A stretch of DNA of 22,966 nucleotides from Chloroflexota bacterium (GCA_021806765.1 JAJZQR010000064.1:1-22966), one strand, 5' to 3'; shown: positions 7,503 through 14,227, counted from the stretch's first letter. Notes: generated by a model from the sequence alone, not told the origin. Program-made: numbers and translations.

Positions 7503-8204
7503 TTAGTGATCACGACCCGGCCCAGCAGCAGCGGCGTATGCGAGTGCCGAGGGTGTGCGGCATCCGACAATCGCCGGGGCTTCGTGGATCAGCTCGTCGT
7601 TCTCGAGGGCCTCTACCATGAAAAGGGCGTAGTCCACGCGGCGCGTCATATTGCTCTTGAGGATAGGATCGCCCACGTGCCGACTCCACACGGGCAAACC
7701 CTGGGTCTCTCCCTCTTCAAGGTCGCTCCCACGCACGATCGTCCATCGGGTGTCGCTGGCAAAGATCCGCCTGCACGCTTCCACCTGGTCACCGATGTCT
7801 ATGATGCGTGTCAGCCGCCCAAGCCAGAGGGCGAGCTTCTCCTCTCTTTTTAGGGACGGAGGGTACACATCCTTGCCGTCACGTGTGATGTGCCAACCGC
7901 ACGAGAAAATGAGACGCGCGCCCGGCCACGCGTGGTCGAGGACCGCCTGGGCCGTCCCCGACGAGTAGTGTTGCCCCCAGGGGAACAACACGGTGAGCAC
8001 CCCGTCACACCCTGCCACGGCCTTCTTGATAACCTCGCGGTCGTTCGTGGCGCCGGGAATGACCGTGATGCGGCCCTCGAACGCGTCGAGTTTGCCTGCG
8101 CTGCGCTCCCGACAGACGCCAACCACCTCGTAGCCCCGACCAAGCGCGTGCTGCACCATGTACCTGCCGAGCTTCCCAGAGGCCCCGACAACGCAGACTT
8201 TCAT
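7503..8204 (-). CDS. NAD(P)-binding NmrA-like / atypical short-chain oxidoreductase
   Basis: A 233-residue Rossmann-fold protein. The N-terminal MKVCVVGASGKLGRY carries the GxxGxxG dinucleotide motif (8-14). A strand with VIPGATNDREV and a third with VLTVLFPW follow, and the order is that of NmrA-like and atypical SDR proteins. The Tyr-x-x-x-Lys of classical SDRs is not seen, so redox activity is uncertain; NmrA-like members can act as sensors of NADP(H). The start is firm: AAGGAGG lies 6 bases before ATG 8204. Its ATG overlaps the stop of the upstream membrane-protein gene by four bases (ATGA), so it is the last gene of a three-gene operon. Confidence 0.85.
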   Translation of the reverse strand: MKVCVVGASGKLGRYMVQHALGRGYEVVGVCRERSAGKLDAFEGRITVIPGATNDREVIKKAVAGCDGVLTVLFPWGQHYSSGTAQAVLDHAWPGARLIFSCGWHITRDGKDVYPPSLKREEKLALWLGRLTRIIDIGDQVEACRRIFASDTRWTIVRGSDLEEGETQGLPVWSRHVGDPILKSNMTRRVDYALFMVEALENDELIHEAPAIVGCRTPSALAYAAAAGPGRDH

Positions 8205-8920
8205 CGAATGCCTCCTTCAGCTCCAGTCGTTCGCTGGCGCGATACGAATGAAGCCGGTTGCTGCGCCGCCTCATCCGGCACCTTGCGCAGCATGACGATC
8301 CCCACCCAGACGGACCAGACGATCATACCCGATCCAAAAACCATAACCATTGTCATCCCTGGATCCGGGATAAGCGTGAGGAGGCCCGCAACAGCGAGCG
8401 CCACGCCAAGGTAGTTCAGCGCCTTGGTAAGCCCACCTGTCCGCAACGCAGTAATGCCAAGCAGCAGCATCCACAAACTGCCGACAAGCTCATTCCCGCT
8501 CACAATCCCCGTTTCTACAGCCTCAAGCGCCAACCATACCGTCTCAGCTTGGGCACGGTCTTTACTATAGAGATCGGCGATTATGCCAACATCTCTGAGC
8601 ATCAGGTTGCCGCCACCAATAATCAGCGCCGCCCAGATAAGCCCGAAGACGGTCGCCGTCTGTGCCAATGCGGGTGACCCGGCCTTCAACCGCTCGTGGA
8701 GCGCCAGCGCCATGATAACGAGAGGAATGGCAGTTCCCCAGTTAGCGATCAGGTTCCATAGGTACACTAGGGGCTGGTTATCCCCGACGAAAGCCAGGTA
8801 TTGACCAGGCGCGGCGTCCAGAATGGGGAACATCAAGGTAACACCCAGCGCTATGGCCACCAACAATGCTGCTGCGTGGATCAGCGCGGCGATGCCGCCT
8901 ACCATCTGAAAGTCTCTCAC
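8201..8920 (-). CDS. Multi-spanning membrane protein, DUF4386-like
   Basis: A 239-residue integral membrane protein with about six hydrophobic segments: the N-terminal GGIAALIHAAALLVAIAL, one at NLIANWGTAIPLVIMALAL, one at ATVFGLIWAALIIGG, one at GSLWMLLLGITAL, one at LGVALAVAGLLTLI, and the last at VFGSGMIVWSVWVGIVML. The overall layout recalls the DUF4386 family, whose function is unknown. GTG 8920 is preferred, with AAGGAG 8 bases upstream; ATG 8905 is the alternative. It sits between a small soluble protein gene (28 bases upstream) and the NAD(P)-binding protein gene, with which it shares an ATGA overlap. Co-expression is therefore very likely. Confidence 0.75.
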   Translation of the reverse strand: MRDFQMVGGIAALIHAAALLVAIALGVTLMFPILDAAPGQYLAFVGDNQPLVYLWNLIANWGTAIPLVIMALALHERLKAGSPALAQTATVFGLIWAALIIGGGNLMLRDVGIIADLYSKDRAQAETVWLALEAVETGIVSGNELVGSLWMLLLGITALRTGGLTKALNYLGVALAVAGLLTLIPDPGMTMVMVFGSGMIVWSVWVGIVMLRKVPDEAAQQPASFVSRQRTTGAEGGIR

Positions 8921-8948
8921 GTCCCTTTCTCCTTTCGTTTGAACAGTC

Positions 8949-9236
8949 TCATCGGATCTCGCGTGGCGGCTTGACGTCTGATGCCTCCGCCTGGCCGGGG
9001 TCGACCCAGTTGACCGATACCAACGGCACTCCTAGATCGCGCACCTTCCTCAGCAATCCATGCAGCGCGGTCTGGTCAGTCACCGGGCCGGATAGGAGCG
9101 TGTTGCCGTCATCTTCCAGCGTGATGGTCATGCCCCCAAACCAGTCGGCCCACCGGCCATCCAGGTGCCCTTTGAGCCGGATTTCGCAGCGCCCAGCCCC
9201 GTCAGAATCCTTGGCTGACGCGGGTGTCTCGCTCAC
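8949..9236 (-). CDS. Small conserved hypothetical protein
   Basis: A 95-residue soluble protein. The core CEIRLKGHLDGRWADWFGGMTITLEDDG and LLSGPVTDQTALHGLLRKVRDLG (in pieces) reads as a compact alpha/beta domain. Proteins of this exact look are recalled as conserved hypotheticals in Chloroflexota and Actinobacteria, often near LuxR/MalT-like genes; no activity is known to me. The GTG start at 9236 has AAGGAGG 6 bases before it. It is the first gene of the operon 9236-7503. The leader upstream holds a 7-3-7 palindrome and four GTGATGA repeats, which makes control by the neighbouring LAL regulator a fair guess. Confidence 0.75.
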   Translation of the reverse strand: MSETPASAKDSDGAGRCEIRLKGHLDGRWADWFGGMTITLEDDGNTLLSGPVTDQTALHGLLRKVRDLGVPLVSVNWVDPGQAEASDVKPPREIR

Positions 9237-9304
9237 GCTACGCCTCCTTCGTAAGTTCCTCTCAATCGGACGATCTCAATGTGGCTGCTGTCGTTCTTTT
9301 CTTC

Positions 9305-9379
9305 ATCCATACAATATGGATCAACGTGATGAGTCGTCATCGTCACATGTGATGAAGACGTGATGATTACGTGTGATGA
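9305..9379. promoter_or_regulatory. Palindrome and four GTGATGA repeats upstream of the small operon
   Basis: ATCCATA-CAA-TATGGAT (9305-9321) is a perfect 7-3-7 inverted repeat. GTGATGA occurs four times at 9326, 9349, 9360 and 9373, with start distances of 23, 11 and 13 bases, close to whole helical turns. TCACATGTGA (9343-9352) is a further palindrome. The cluster lies 70-145 bases upstream of the GTG at 9236. It is likely a multi-site activator-binding region; no operator of a known regulator is matched. Confidence 0.45.
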
Positions 9380-9424
9380 CCAATGTGACGGTCTGCTCAT
9401 TGGGGGGCTGTGAGGGGAAGAAGA

Positions 9425-9460
9425 CGCCCTGTCAGGTTTGTCGAGCCACCTGCCAGGGCG
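9425..9460 (-). terminator. Stem-loop after the LAL regulator gene
   Basis: CGCCCTGTCAGGT (9425-9437) pairs with ACCTGCCAGGGCG (9448-9460) in 12 of 13 positions around a 10-base loop. In the direction of the regulator gene the stem starts about 20 bases past the stop codon and is followed by TCTTCTTCCCC, a pyrimidine run rather than a clean T-tract. Fair candidate for an intrinsic terminator. Confidence 0.5.
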
Positions 9461-9481
9461 GGGTTGGTGGCGGCGTGCTCG

Positions 9482-12196
9482 TTATAGCAGATCGAGTTCC
9501 TCGGCGCGGCGGACGGCCGCCCGGCGGTTGTCTACCCCGAGCTTGGTGTAGATGTTTTGGGTGTGGGTACGCACGGTGCTCAGTGACACCATGAGTTCGC
9601 GGGCGATTTCGGGCCCGCTCAATTCGGTCCTGAGCAGCCTGAGCACATCAAGCTCGCGTTCGCTCAGTGGCTCGACCAAGAGCTGAGTGCCAGGCGTTTT
9701 GCCTTCAGCCTGCCCAAAGGCTCCCCGTAGTTGACTCACATAGTTCGGAGCGATACCGCGCTTCGCGGCCTCTCGCAGCAGCGCCGCCATGGGTGGTCCT
9801 TCGTCCACAAAGATGCGGACGTAGCCCTCCGGCTCGGCCAGGGTCAGGGCACGTTCCAGGGATACGAGTGCACGAGGAATGTCGCTCTGCGCCTCGCAAG
9901 CGAGCGCCTGCAGCGCCAGAATTTCGATCACGCTGCCCATCCGTCCACCTTCTTCCGCCGCTTTCAGGAGGCGTTCCAGTAGTGTCATTGCCTCTTGAAT
10001 GGAGCTATCCACCCGGTTGCTCCTGTAGCGGGCGATGAGCATCCTCGCCAGCGTGATGTGCTCGAACTCGCGTAGGTAGCAGAGGCCGTCGCCAGGAGAC
10101 AAGCCCCGCTCGCGCGCCCACCCGAGCGCCTCGCTCAACCTGCCCTGCGCAACCCAGATCCTTGCCCTTTGCGCCGCGATGGGACGCACGTCGGGCAGTG
10201 GACTCCTGATGAACAGGCGCTCAGCCTCGTCCAGCGAGTCGAGAGCGCCATCCAGGTCTCCCTGGGCCTCCTTCAGCCGAGCCTCGGCGAGGCGTAGGCG
10301 ATGCTGCCAACCGGTTGACGCACCCCGCTCGCCCAGTTCCCTACCTTTCACCAAGTGTTGCGCGGCGGCTTCCAGGTCGCCCCGTTCGCAGCAAAGCTCA
10401 CTCATGCCCCGGTACAGGTCCGCTGTTCCCACGGGCATTGGCTCACCCTGACCGGCCGCGAGTTGCATCGCCCGCTGGTAGGCGCTGGCAGCCCCGTGGA
10501 GACGGCCTCGTGCCACCCTGACGTCGGCCAGGACAAACGTGACGCCGACTGCGGTTGAGATGTCACCTGCTCTCCACAAGTCCGCCAGTAGATCGGACAG
10601 AGACCGGTCGGCTGCCTCCAGGTCTCCGCTCGCATGCTGGGCGAGGCCCAGGAGAGAGGCTGCTTGTATGCGCCTGACGTAGTCCTCCTCCGGCGTTTGT
10701 CTGAGCGCCTCCCGCGCGTGCTCCACGGTTCCGGGTACGTCGCCGAGGGCCAGGGCGCGGTAGGCTCGGGCGGTGGCTATCGTCGCGGGTAGGAACCGGA
10801 ACTGCTCTTCGTCCACGACGACCATCTCGTTCGACGGGGTATCCAGCTTCATCTGCGCGTCCGCCGGCGTGTCCAACCACCTCTCGGCGTCCCGCAACCG
10901 GGTCTCGCAGGCCTCCATATCGCCGCCATCTAGTAACGCCCAGGCGTAGCCAACGCTGAGCACAGGCCGCGCACGGATCAGCTCATCTGGCAATGCTTTT
11001 GCCCAGCCAAGCCACATTGCGGATTGCATATTGATGTCCATTGCTGACCATGCCAGTTCGATCAGACCCGCCGCGCGCTCGAAGTCCTTGGCGGCAAGTG
11101 CATGGCGGATGGCATCGGACGGCAGGCCGCTCTGCTCGTACCACGAGCTTGCCCGCCGGTGCAGGCTGGATACCTGATTGGACTGTTCCTCTATTAAGCG
11201 CGCCTGCAAGACATCGGCAAAGAGGTGGTGATAACGATACCATTGGCGCTTGTCATCGAGCGGAACGACGAACAGATTGCCGCGCTCCAAGGCATCCAGC
11301 ATTCCTCCGCCATCCTCTCGCCCGGTGACGGCATTGCAGAGGGGACCGCTTAGCCTGTCGAGAATCGCGGTCTGCAGCAAGAAGCTGCGCACACGTTCTG
11401 GATGGCGCTGAAGAACCTCTTCGACCAGATAGTCCAGCACAAAACGGTGGCTGCCGGTAAAAGCGTGGATAAAACTGGCGGTGTCTGAGCGCCCCTGCAT
11501 GGAGAGTGCTGCCAATTGCAGGCCGGCAATCCAGCCTTCGGTGCGGGCTTCCAGTGCGGCGATGTTTTCGGTTGAGAGGTTCAGGCCCATCATCTGGTTG
11601 AGAAATTCAGCTGCTTCGGCAGGGGTAAAACGCAAGTTCGCGGCGCGCAGTTCGGTCACTTGGCCCCGGGCGCGCAACCGGGCCAGGGGTAGATGCGGAT
11701 CCTCACGAGTGGCAATGACCAGGTGCATCTGCGGCGGCAGGTGCTCGAGCAGAAAGGCGAGGGCATTGTCAACCGGTTTGGCATCAATAACGTGGTAGTC
11801 GTCGAGGACGAGGACGAAACTGTCCGGGATGGTGGTGATCTCATTGAGCAGGGCCGTCAGAATCGATTCGGTTGGCGGTGGCTGCGGGGATTGGAGCACA
11901 CCTAACACGCCTTCTCCAATATTCGCCGCGATCGTCTGCAAAACAGCGACGAGATAAGTCAGAAAGCGTGTGAGGTCGCTATCCCCTTCGTCCAGCGACA
12001 GCCAGGCGGCCGGTCGCCCGCAATCGGCGAGCCACTCGCTGACCAGCGTGGTCTTACCAAAGCCGGCGGGGGCAGAGATTAGGGTCAGTTTGCCGTGGAG
12101 ACCCTCATTCAACCGCTCGATCAGGCGCGGGCGGAGGACCGCCCTGGGCCGAGGCGGAGGGATATAGAGCTTGGTCGCTAGAACTGGCGTGGACAT
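9482..12196 (-). CDS. LuxR-family ATP-binding regulator, MalT/LAL type
   Basis: A 904-residue transcription activator of the STAND class. The N-terminus KLYIPPPRPRAVLRPRLIERL is typical of MalT-like proteins. The P-loop APAGFGKTT is at about 43-50, Walker B LVLDD near 130-134, then winged-helix and arm regions. A long TPR-like helical sensor domain covers about 350-820. The C-terminal LuxR HTH (844-904) reads LSERELDVLRLL, then IARELMVSLSTVRTHTQNIY. These proteins multimerise on binding ATP plus a ligand; the ligand here is unknown. ATG 12196 has no ribosome-binding site. A promoter at 12203-12232 would start the RNA at or within a base or two of the ATG, so the message is probably leaderless. 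The neighbour operon (9236-7503) is a plausible target. Confidence 0.92.
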   Translation of the reverse strand: MSTPVLATKLYIPPPRPRAVLRPRLIERLNEGLHGKLTLISAPAGFGKTTLVSEWLADCGRPAAWLSLDEGDSDLTRFLTYLVAVLQTIAANIGEGVLGVLQSPQPPPTESILTALLNEITTIPDSFVLVLDDYHVIDAKPVDNALAFLLEHLPPQMHLVIATREDPHLPLARLRARGQVTELRAANLRFTPAEAAEFLNQMMGLNLSTENIAALEARTEGWIAGLQLAALSMQGRSDTASFIHAFTGSHRFVLDYLVEEVLQRHPERVRSFLLQTAILDRLSGPLCNAVTGREDGGGMLDALERGNLFVVPLDDKRQWYRYHHLFADVLQARLIEEQSNQVSSLHRRASSWYEQSGLPSDAIRHALAAKDFERAAGLIELAWSAMDINMQSAMWLGWAKALPDELIRARPVLSVGYAWALLDGGDMEACETRLRDAERWLDTPADAQMKLDTPSNEMVVVDEEQFRFLPATIATARAYRALALGDVPGTVEHAREALRQTPEEDYVRRIQAASLLGLAQHASGDLEAADRSLSDLLADLWRAGDISTAVGVTFVLADVRVARGRLHGAASAYQRAMQLAAGQGEPMPVGTADLYRGMSELCCERGDLEAAAQHLVKGRELGERGASTGWQHRLRLAEARLKEAQGDLDGALDSLDEAERLFIRSPLPDVRPIAAQRARIWVAQGRLSEALGWARERGLSPGDGLCYLREFEHITLARMLIARYRSNRVDSSIQEAMTLLERLLKAAEEGGRMGSVIEILALQALACEAQSDIPRALVSLERALTLAEPEGYVRIFVDEGPPMAALLREAAKRGIAPNYVSQLRGAFGQAEGKTPGTQLLVEPLSERELDVLRLLRTELSGPEIARELMVSLSTVRTHTQNIYTKLGVDNRRAAVRRAEELDLL

Positions 12197-12202
12197 AGAT
12201 CA

Positions 12203-12232
12203 ATTATGGAAACGACCGCTCCCTGCCGTCAA
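12203..12232 (-). promoter_or_regulatory. Promoter of the LAL regulator gene
   Basis: On the minus strand TTGACG (12227-12232) and CATAAT (12203-12208) are 18 bases apart. Only 6 bases separate the -10 box from the ATG at 12196. Usual start-site distance puts +1 at the A of ATG, consistent with the absence of a Shine-Dalgarno run. Confidence 0.55.
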
Positions 12233-12234
12233 CT

Positions 12235-12570
12235 GCAGCACGCAGCCGCCAAGCTTCGTCGACGTGGCAAGAGCGCTCGCTCGCCCGTCCCGGCAGTATT
12301 GCAACCCGATCGTCCTCGCCCAGGAATGGCGAAATATGCTGGCTGAGGGGAAGTGCGTTTCTCGGGCCGACCCCGCGCGCAAGCTGGGGTCTCCCGCGCC
12401 CGCGTCACTCAGGTTCTGGGGCTGCTTGAGCTGGCGCCGGAGATCAAGGTCACCATCGCCCCGCTGGGCGACTCGTTGCCTCGGCCAATCGTCACTGAGC
12501 GAATGCTACGTGGGCTGGTCAAGTTCTCAGTCGAAGAACAGAGGTGCGTGCTGCAAGACGCCTGCATCCA
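12235..12570 (+). pseudogene. Frameshifted second copy of the small HTH gene
   Basis: The sequence parallels the HTH gene at 7018-7428. TQPPSF then RQYCNPIVLAQEWRNMLAEGKCVSRA are in one frame, then VSRARVTQVLGLLELAPEI and LPRPIVTERMLRGLV continue in the next frame. Lining up the DNA places a one-base loss at about 12386-12391 (AGCTGGGGTCTCCC against GCTCGGGGTTTCCC in the intact copy). The HTH also has Leu to Pro in ADPARKLG. The 5' end is missing: homology begins near 12235, right at the promoter of the divergent LAL regulator gene. The 3' end diverges after EEQR. It cannot make a working protein. Confidence 0.75.
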
Positions 12571-12899
12571 GGGCGATGGCAGCGGAGGCACCGCCGGTCG
12601 TGGTGTGCGAATCGGTGACCGCGATTAGCAGCTCCGGCCGGATCAAGCGGCGGTCACGGAATACCTGGTACTTGATGTCGCCGTCGAAGGTCGCGTTGGC
12701 GAGGCCGTGCTGGGCGGCAAAGGCGCGCAGGCGGCGCTCGACGAATGCGGCTGAACCGATCCGTCCGTCTGTGATGGGCGATGAGATCCCGGCCGAAGCC
12801 GCATTGTTCAGCTTGCTCGGAAGTGAAATAGCCTTGCTGCTCCGCAGTGGTCTCGAAGAATTGGGCGTGGTTGGGTCGGGAGTAGACAGTGTCACCCAT
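12527..12899 (-). pseudogene. Broken AbiEi-like (type IV antitoxin) gene
   Basis: From ATG 12899, FFETTAEQQGYFTSEQAEQCGFGRDLIAHHRRTDRFSRI (in pieces) is the winged-HTH start of AbiEi-type antitoxin/regulator proteins. After about 54 residues the frame loses sense. A second minus-strand frame over about 12765-12600 then shows FVERRLRAFAAQHGL and IKYQVFRDRRLI, which could be a C-terminal AbiEi/DUF559-like segment or the start of an AbiEii-like partner; this cannot be settled by eye. A deletion of the middle plus a frame change is the simplest reading. A 17-bp palindrome covers the start codon (12891-12929). The right end toward 12527 is arbitrary. Confidence 0.5.
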
Positions 12900-12929
12900 A
12901 ACTCAAGGCACACTTGAGCTATGGGTGAC
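12891..12929. promoter_or_regulatory. 17-bp-arm palindrome over the AbiEi-like start codon
   Basis: GTCACCCATAACTCAAG (12891-12907), five bases, then its complement (12913-12929) with one mismatch in 17. The left arm contains the ATG of the AbiEi-like remnant. AbiEi-type antitoxins repress their own promoters through inverted repeats (family knowledge), so an autoregulatory operator or an RNA stem that hides the start codon is a reasonable guess. It could also serve as a transcription end for the degenerate tRNA copy next to it, but no T-tract follows. Confidence 0.45.
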
Positions 12930-12934
12930 ATCAG

Positions 12935-13006
12935 CTCCCCGAGGAGGATTCGAACCTACAACCTAGCGGTTAACAGCCGCCCGCTCTACCGTTGAGCTGT
13001 CGAGAG
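12935..13006 (-). tRNA. Degenerate tRNA-Asn(GUU) copy, probable pseudo-tRNA
   Basis: 67 of 72 bases equal the tRNA-Asn gene at 14058-14129, including the anticodon GTT and both D and anticodon arms. The five changes all fall in bad places. The first acceptor pair becomes C-A. Two further acceptor pairs become G-U type. One T-stem pair becomes U-C. The near-universal U8 becomes C. A tRNA finder may still report it, at a low score. It has no promoter of its own close by. It is best read as a duplicate or an att-like remnant at the far end of the islet. Confidence 0.7.
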
Positions 13007-13023
13007 TGCCTGGCGAGGCAAAC

Positions 13024-13248
13024 CTACGCGCTCTTGGGCAGCCTGGCGGTCAGCAGCTCGAAGGAGAGACTGTCCAAACCTTCGTGCCCCACCTTCTCGC
13101 TGGCGTCCAGCACCTCCAGGCCGATCAGGTTGCCCTCGGCATCCAGGTCAGCCGTCACCCCATCGGCGACGTCAACTGCCCGCACCGGCTCGGCCTCTCG
13201 CAGTTGAATGTACACAGCGTCCACTTCAGGGTCGTAGGTTATCTTCAT
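13024..13248 (-). CDS. DUF2283 protein, antitoxin-like
   Basis: A 74-residue protein with the DUF2283 signature: KITYDPEVDAVYIQLRE at the start, then DGVTADLDAEGNLIGLEVLDAS. The ATG at 13248 is firm: AAGGAGG is 5 bases upstream, and the frame upstream of it is only the antisense of the neighbour's end. The start overlaps the stop of the DUF4258 gene by four bases. DUF4258-DUF2283 is a recurrent gene pair and is commonly regarded as toxin-antitoxin-like, with DUF2283 as the presumed antitoxin; the biochemical role is not established. It is the last gene of the coupled operon 13960-13024. Confidence 0.85.
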   Translation of the reverse strand: MKITYDPEVDAVYIQLREAEPVRAVDVADGVTADLDAEGNLIGLEVLDASEKVGHEGLDSLSFELLTARLPKSA

Positions 13249-13502
13249 CGGCCCCTCCTTCCGGGCTTCCGATCCATGGGCGTCACGGTAACCACTACTG
13301 TGGCCTTGGCCTCCTCCGCGTATGTTACTCGAAGCCATGACTTCCCGAACTGCTTCCACGCATTCTTGCGACCGCGGTAACTGGGGGTCACGTCCTCCGG
13401 TTTCTCCAGAGCCATCCGCACGTCGGCCTCGGCGATCTTCCAGAGTCGCATCCGGTTGCGGGCGTGGCGGGAGAAGCGCAGTGGCGGCAACTGGCTGGTC
13501 AT
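13245..13502 (-). CDS. DUF4258 protein, toxin-like
   Basis: An 85-residue basic protein with the DUF4258 pattern: FSRHARNRMRLWKIAEADVRMALEKPE, split as family motif FSxHAxxRM then xIxExDV, followed by GRKNAWKQF and a final strand pair with VTYAEEAKATVVVTVTP. The fold is thought to resemble small RNase-like toxins such as BrnT/RelE (family knowledge, unproven here). ATG 13502 follows the TAG of the HEPN fragment (13503-13505) with no spacer, so translation is probably re-initiated. Its stop overlaps the DUF2283 start. Confidence 0.8.
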   Translation of the reverse strand: MTSQLPPLRFSRHARNRMRLWKIAEADVRMALEKPEDVTPSYRGRKNAWKQFGKSWLRVTYAEEAKATVVVTVTPMDRKPGRRGR

Positions 13503-13628
13503 CTACCGATACGCCTCTCCCACGTGCGCCACCACCTGGCCGGTCTGCGCCAGCACCTCGGCTTCCGCTAGCGTCTCCCGTGCCCGCTCTAACCGGTATC
13601 GGATGAGGATATCCCGCTCCTTGGTCAC
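13503..13628 (-). CDS. Truncated HEPN-domain protein (41 residues)
   Basis: GTG 13628 overlaps the stop of the nucleotidyltransferase gene by four bases (GTGA). The product, VTKERDILIRYRLERARE then TLAEAEVLAQTGQ, equals the first helix and loop of small HEPN proteins, which normally continue with a second helix carrying the Rx4-6H RNase motif and reach about 130 residues. Here the frame ends after ten more residues, directly before the DUF4258 start, so the active-site motif is absent. Position after an MNT nucleotidyltransferase gene is the classic MNT-HEPN order. It is likely a decayed toxin gene kept as a translational bridge. Confidence 0.65.
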   Translation of the reverse strand: MTKERDILIRYRLERARETLAEAEVLAQTGQVVAHVGEAYR

Positions 13629-13960
13629 AGAGTGACGCCCTCCCGGGTCACATTCTGGTGGAACGGCATGGCCTGGAAGAGACGGCTGGACCAGTCCTCC
13701 TTGCTGTGCACGATGACGCTGAGAACCGCGTCGGTCTCTAGTTGGAGGTCGGAAAGCCGGCGGGAAACAGCCTTTTCTGGCCGGGTATCCACTGGGCCAT
13801 CCACCAGGACGAGGATATTCCAGTCGGAGTCGGGCACAGCGTCCACACGAGCGCGGGAGCCATAGAGGATGACCTGTGCCGTCGGCTCGACCTCATGAAC
13901 CGCGGAGCGGATGCTGTTGGGAATCGCTCGCACTTGGCGGATAACTGTACGACGGGCCAT
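13625..13960 (-). CDS. MNT-type nucleotidyltransferase (HEPN partner)
   Basis: A 111-residue protein of the minimal nucleotidyltransferase family. It has the GSRAR motif (G34, S35) followed by DSDWNILVLVD. In active members the latter is SDxDL/I with two metal-binding Asp; here the first is D46 and the second position is Asn (N48). A third acidic residue is at D77 (ETDAVLSV). MNT antitoxins modify and neutralise the HEPN toxin encoded next to them by adding AMP (known for several systems). With N48 and a truncated HEPN, catalysis is doubtful. ATG 13960 is preferred, with GGAGG 5 bases upstream; the frame is open to 14035 without support. Confidence 0.8.
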   Translation of the reverse strand: MARRTVIRQVRAIPNSIRSAVHEVEPTAQVILYGSRARVDAVPDSDWNILVLVDGPVDTRPEKAVSRRLSDLQLETDAVLSVIVHSKEDWSSRLFQAMPFHQNVTREGVTL

Positions 13961-14029
13961 CTGATCCTCCAAGGCACAGTGTACCATGCCGTGGCTCTCT
14001 TGATGAGTACGTTCTCGGAAGACACAAAT

Positions 14030-14049
14030 GAGCACCCCGAAGGGTGCTC
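14030..14049 (-). terminator. Terminator of the tRNA-Leu/tRNA-Asn unit
   Basis: GAGCACCC and GGGTGCTC form a perfect 8-bp stem closed by a 4-base loop that reads TTCG on the minus strand. It starts 9 bases past the tRNA-Asn 3' end and is followed by ATTTGTGT. Good position and shape, moderate T content. Confidence 0.7.
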
Positions 14050-14057
14050 CTAGAGGG

Positions 14058-14129
14058 CTCCCCGAGCAGGATTCGAACCTACAACCTAGCGGTTAACAGC
14101 CGCCCGCTCTACCGTTGAGCTATCGGGGA
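14058..14129 (-). tRNA. tRNA-Asn(GUU)
   Basis: A complete 72-nt cloverleaf. The acceptor stem is TCCCCGA/TCGGGGA with discriminator G, the D arm AGCTC..GAGC, the anticodon stem-loop has GTT, and the T arm is GTAGG-TTCGAAT-CCTGC. U8 is present. The CCA end is not encoded. It is the second gene of a unit led by tRNA-Leu, 12 bases downstream of it. Confidence 0.95.
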
Positions 14130-14141
14130 TTGAGTTGTCAG

Positions 14142-14227
14142 TGCCGAAGGGGGGGGTCGAACCCCCACGGGTGTCGCCACCCAACGGTTTTTGAGACCGT
14201 CGCGTCTGCCGATTCCGCCACTTCGGC
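14142..14227 (-). tRNA. tRNA-Leu(CAA)
   Basis: An 86-nt class II tRNA with a long variable arm (GGGTGG..CACCC). Acceptor stem GCCGAAG/CTTCGGC, discriminator A, anticodon loop CTCAAAA giving CAA (reads UUG), T arm GGGGG-TTCGACC-CCCCC. The CCA end is not encoded. The promoter lies about 50 bases upstream. Confidence 0.95.

Noticed and set aside
12935..13006. Second tRNA-Asn as a working gene
   Set aside because: Loss of U8, a C-A first acceptor pair, a T-stem mismatch and no promoter argue against function, although a scanner may list it.
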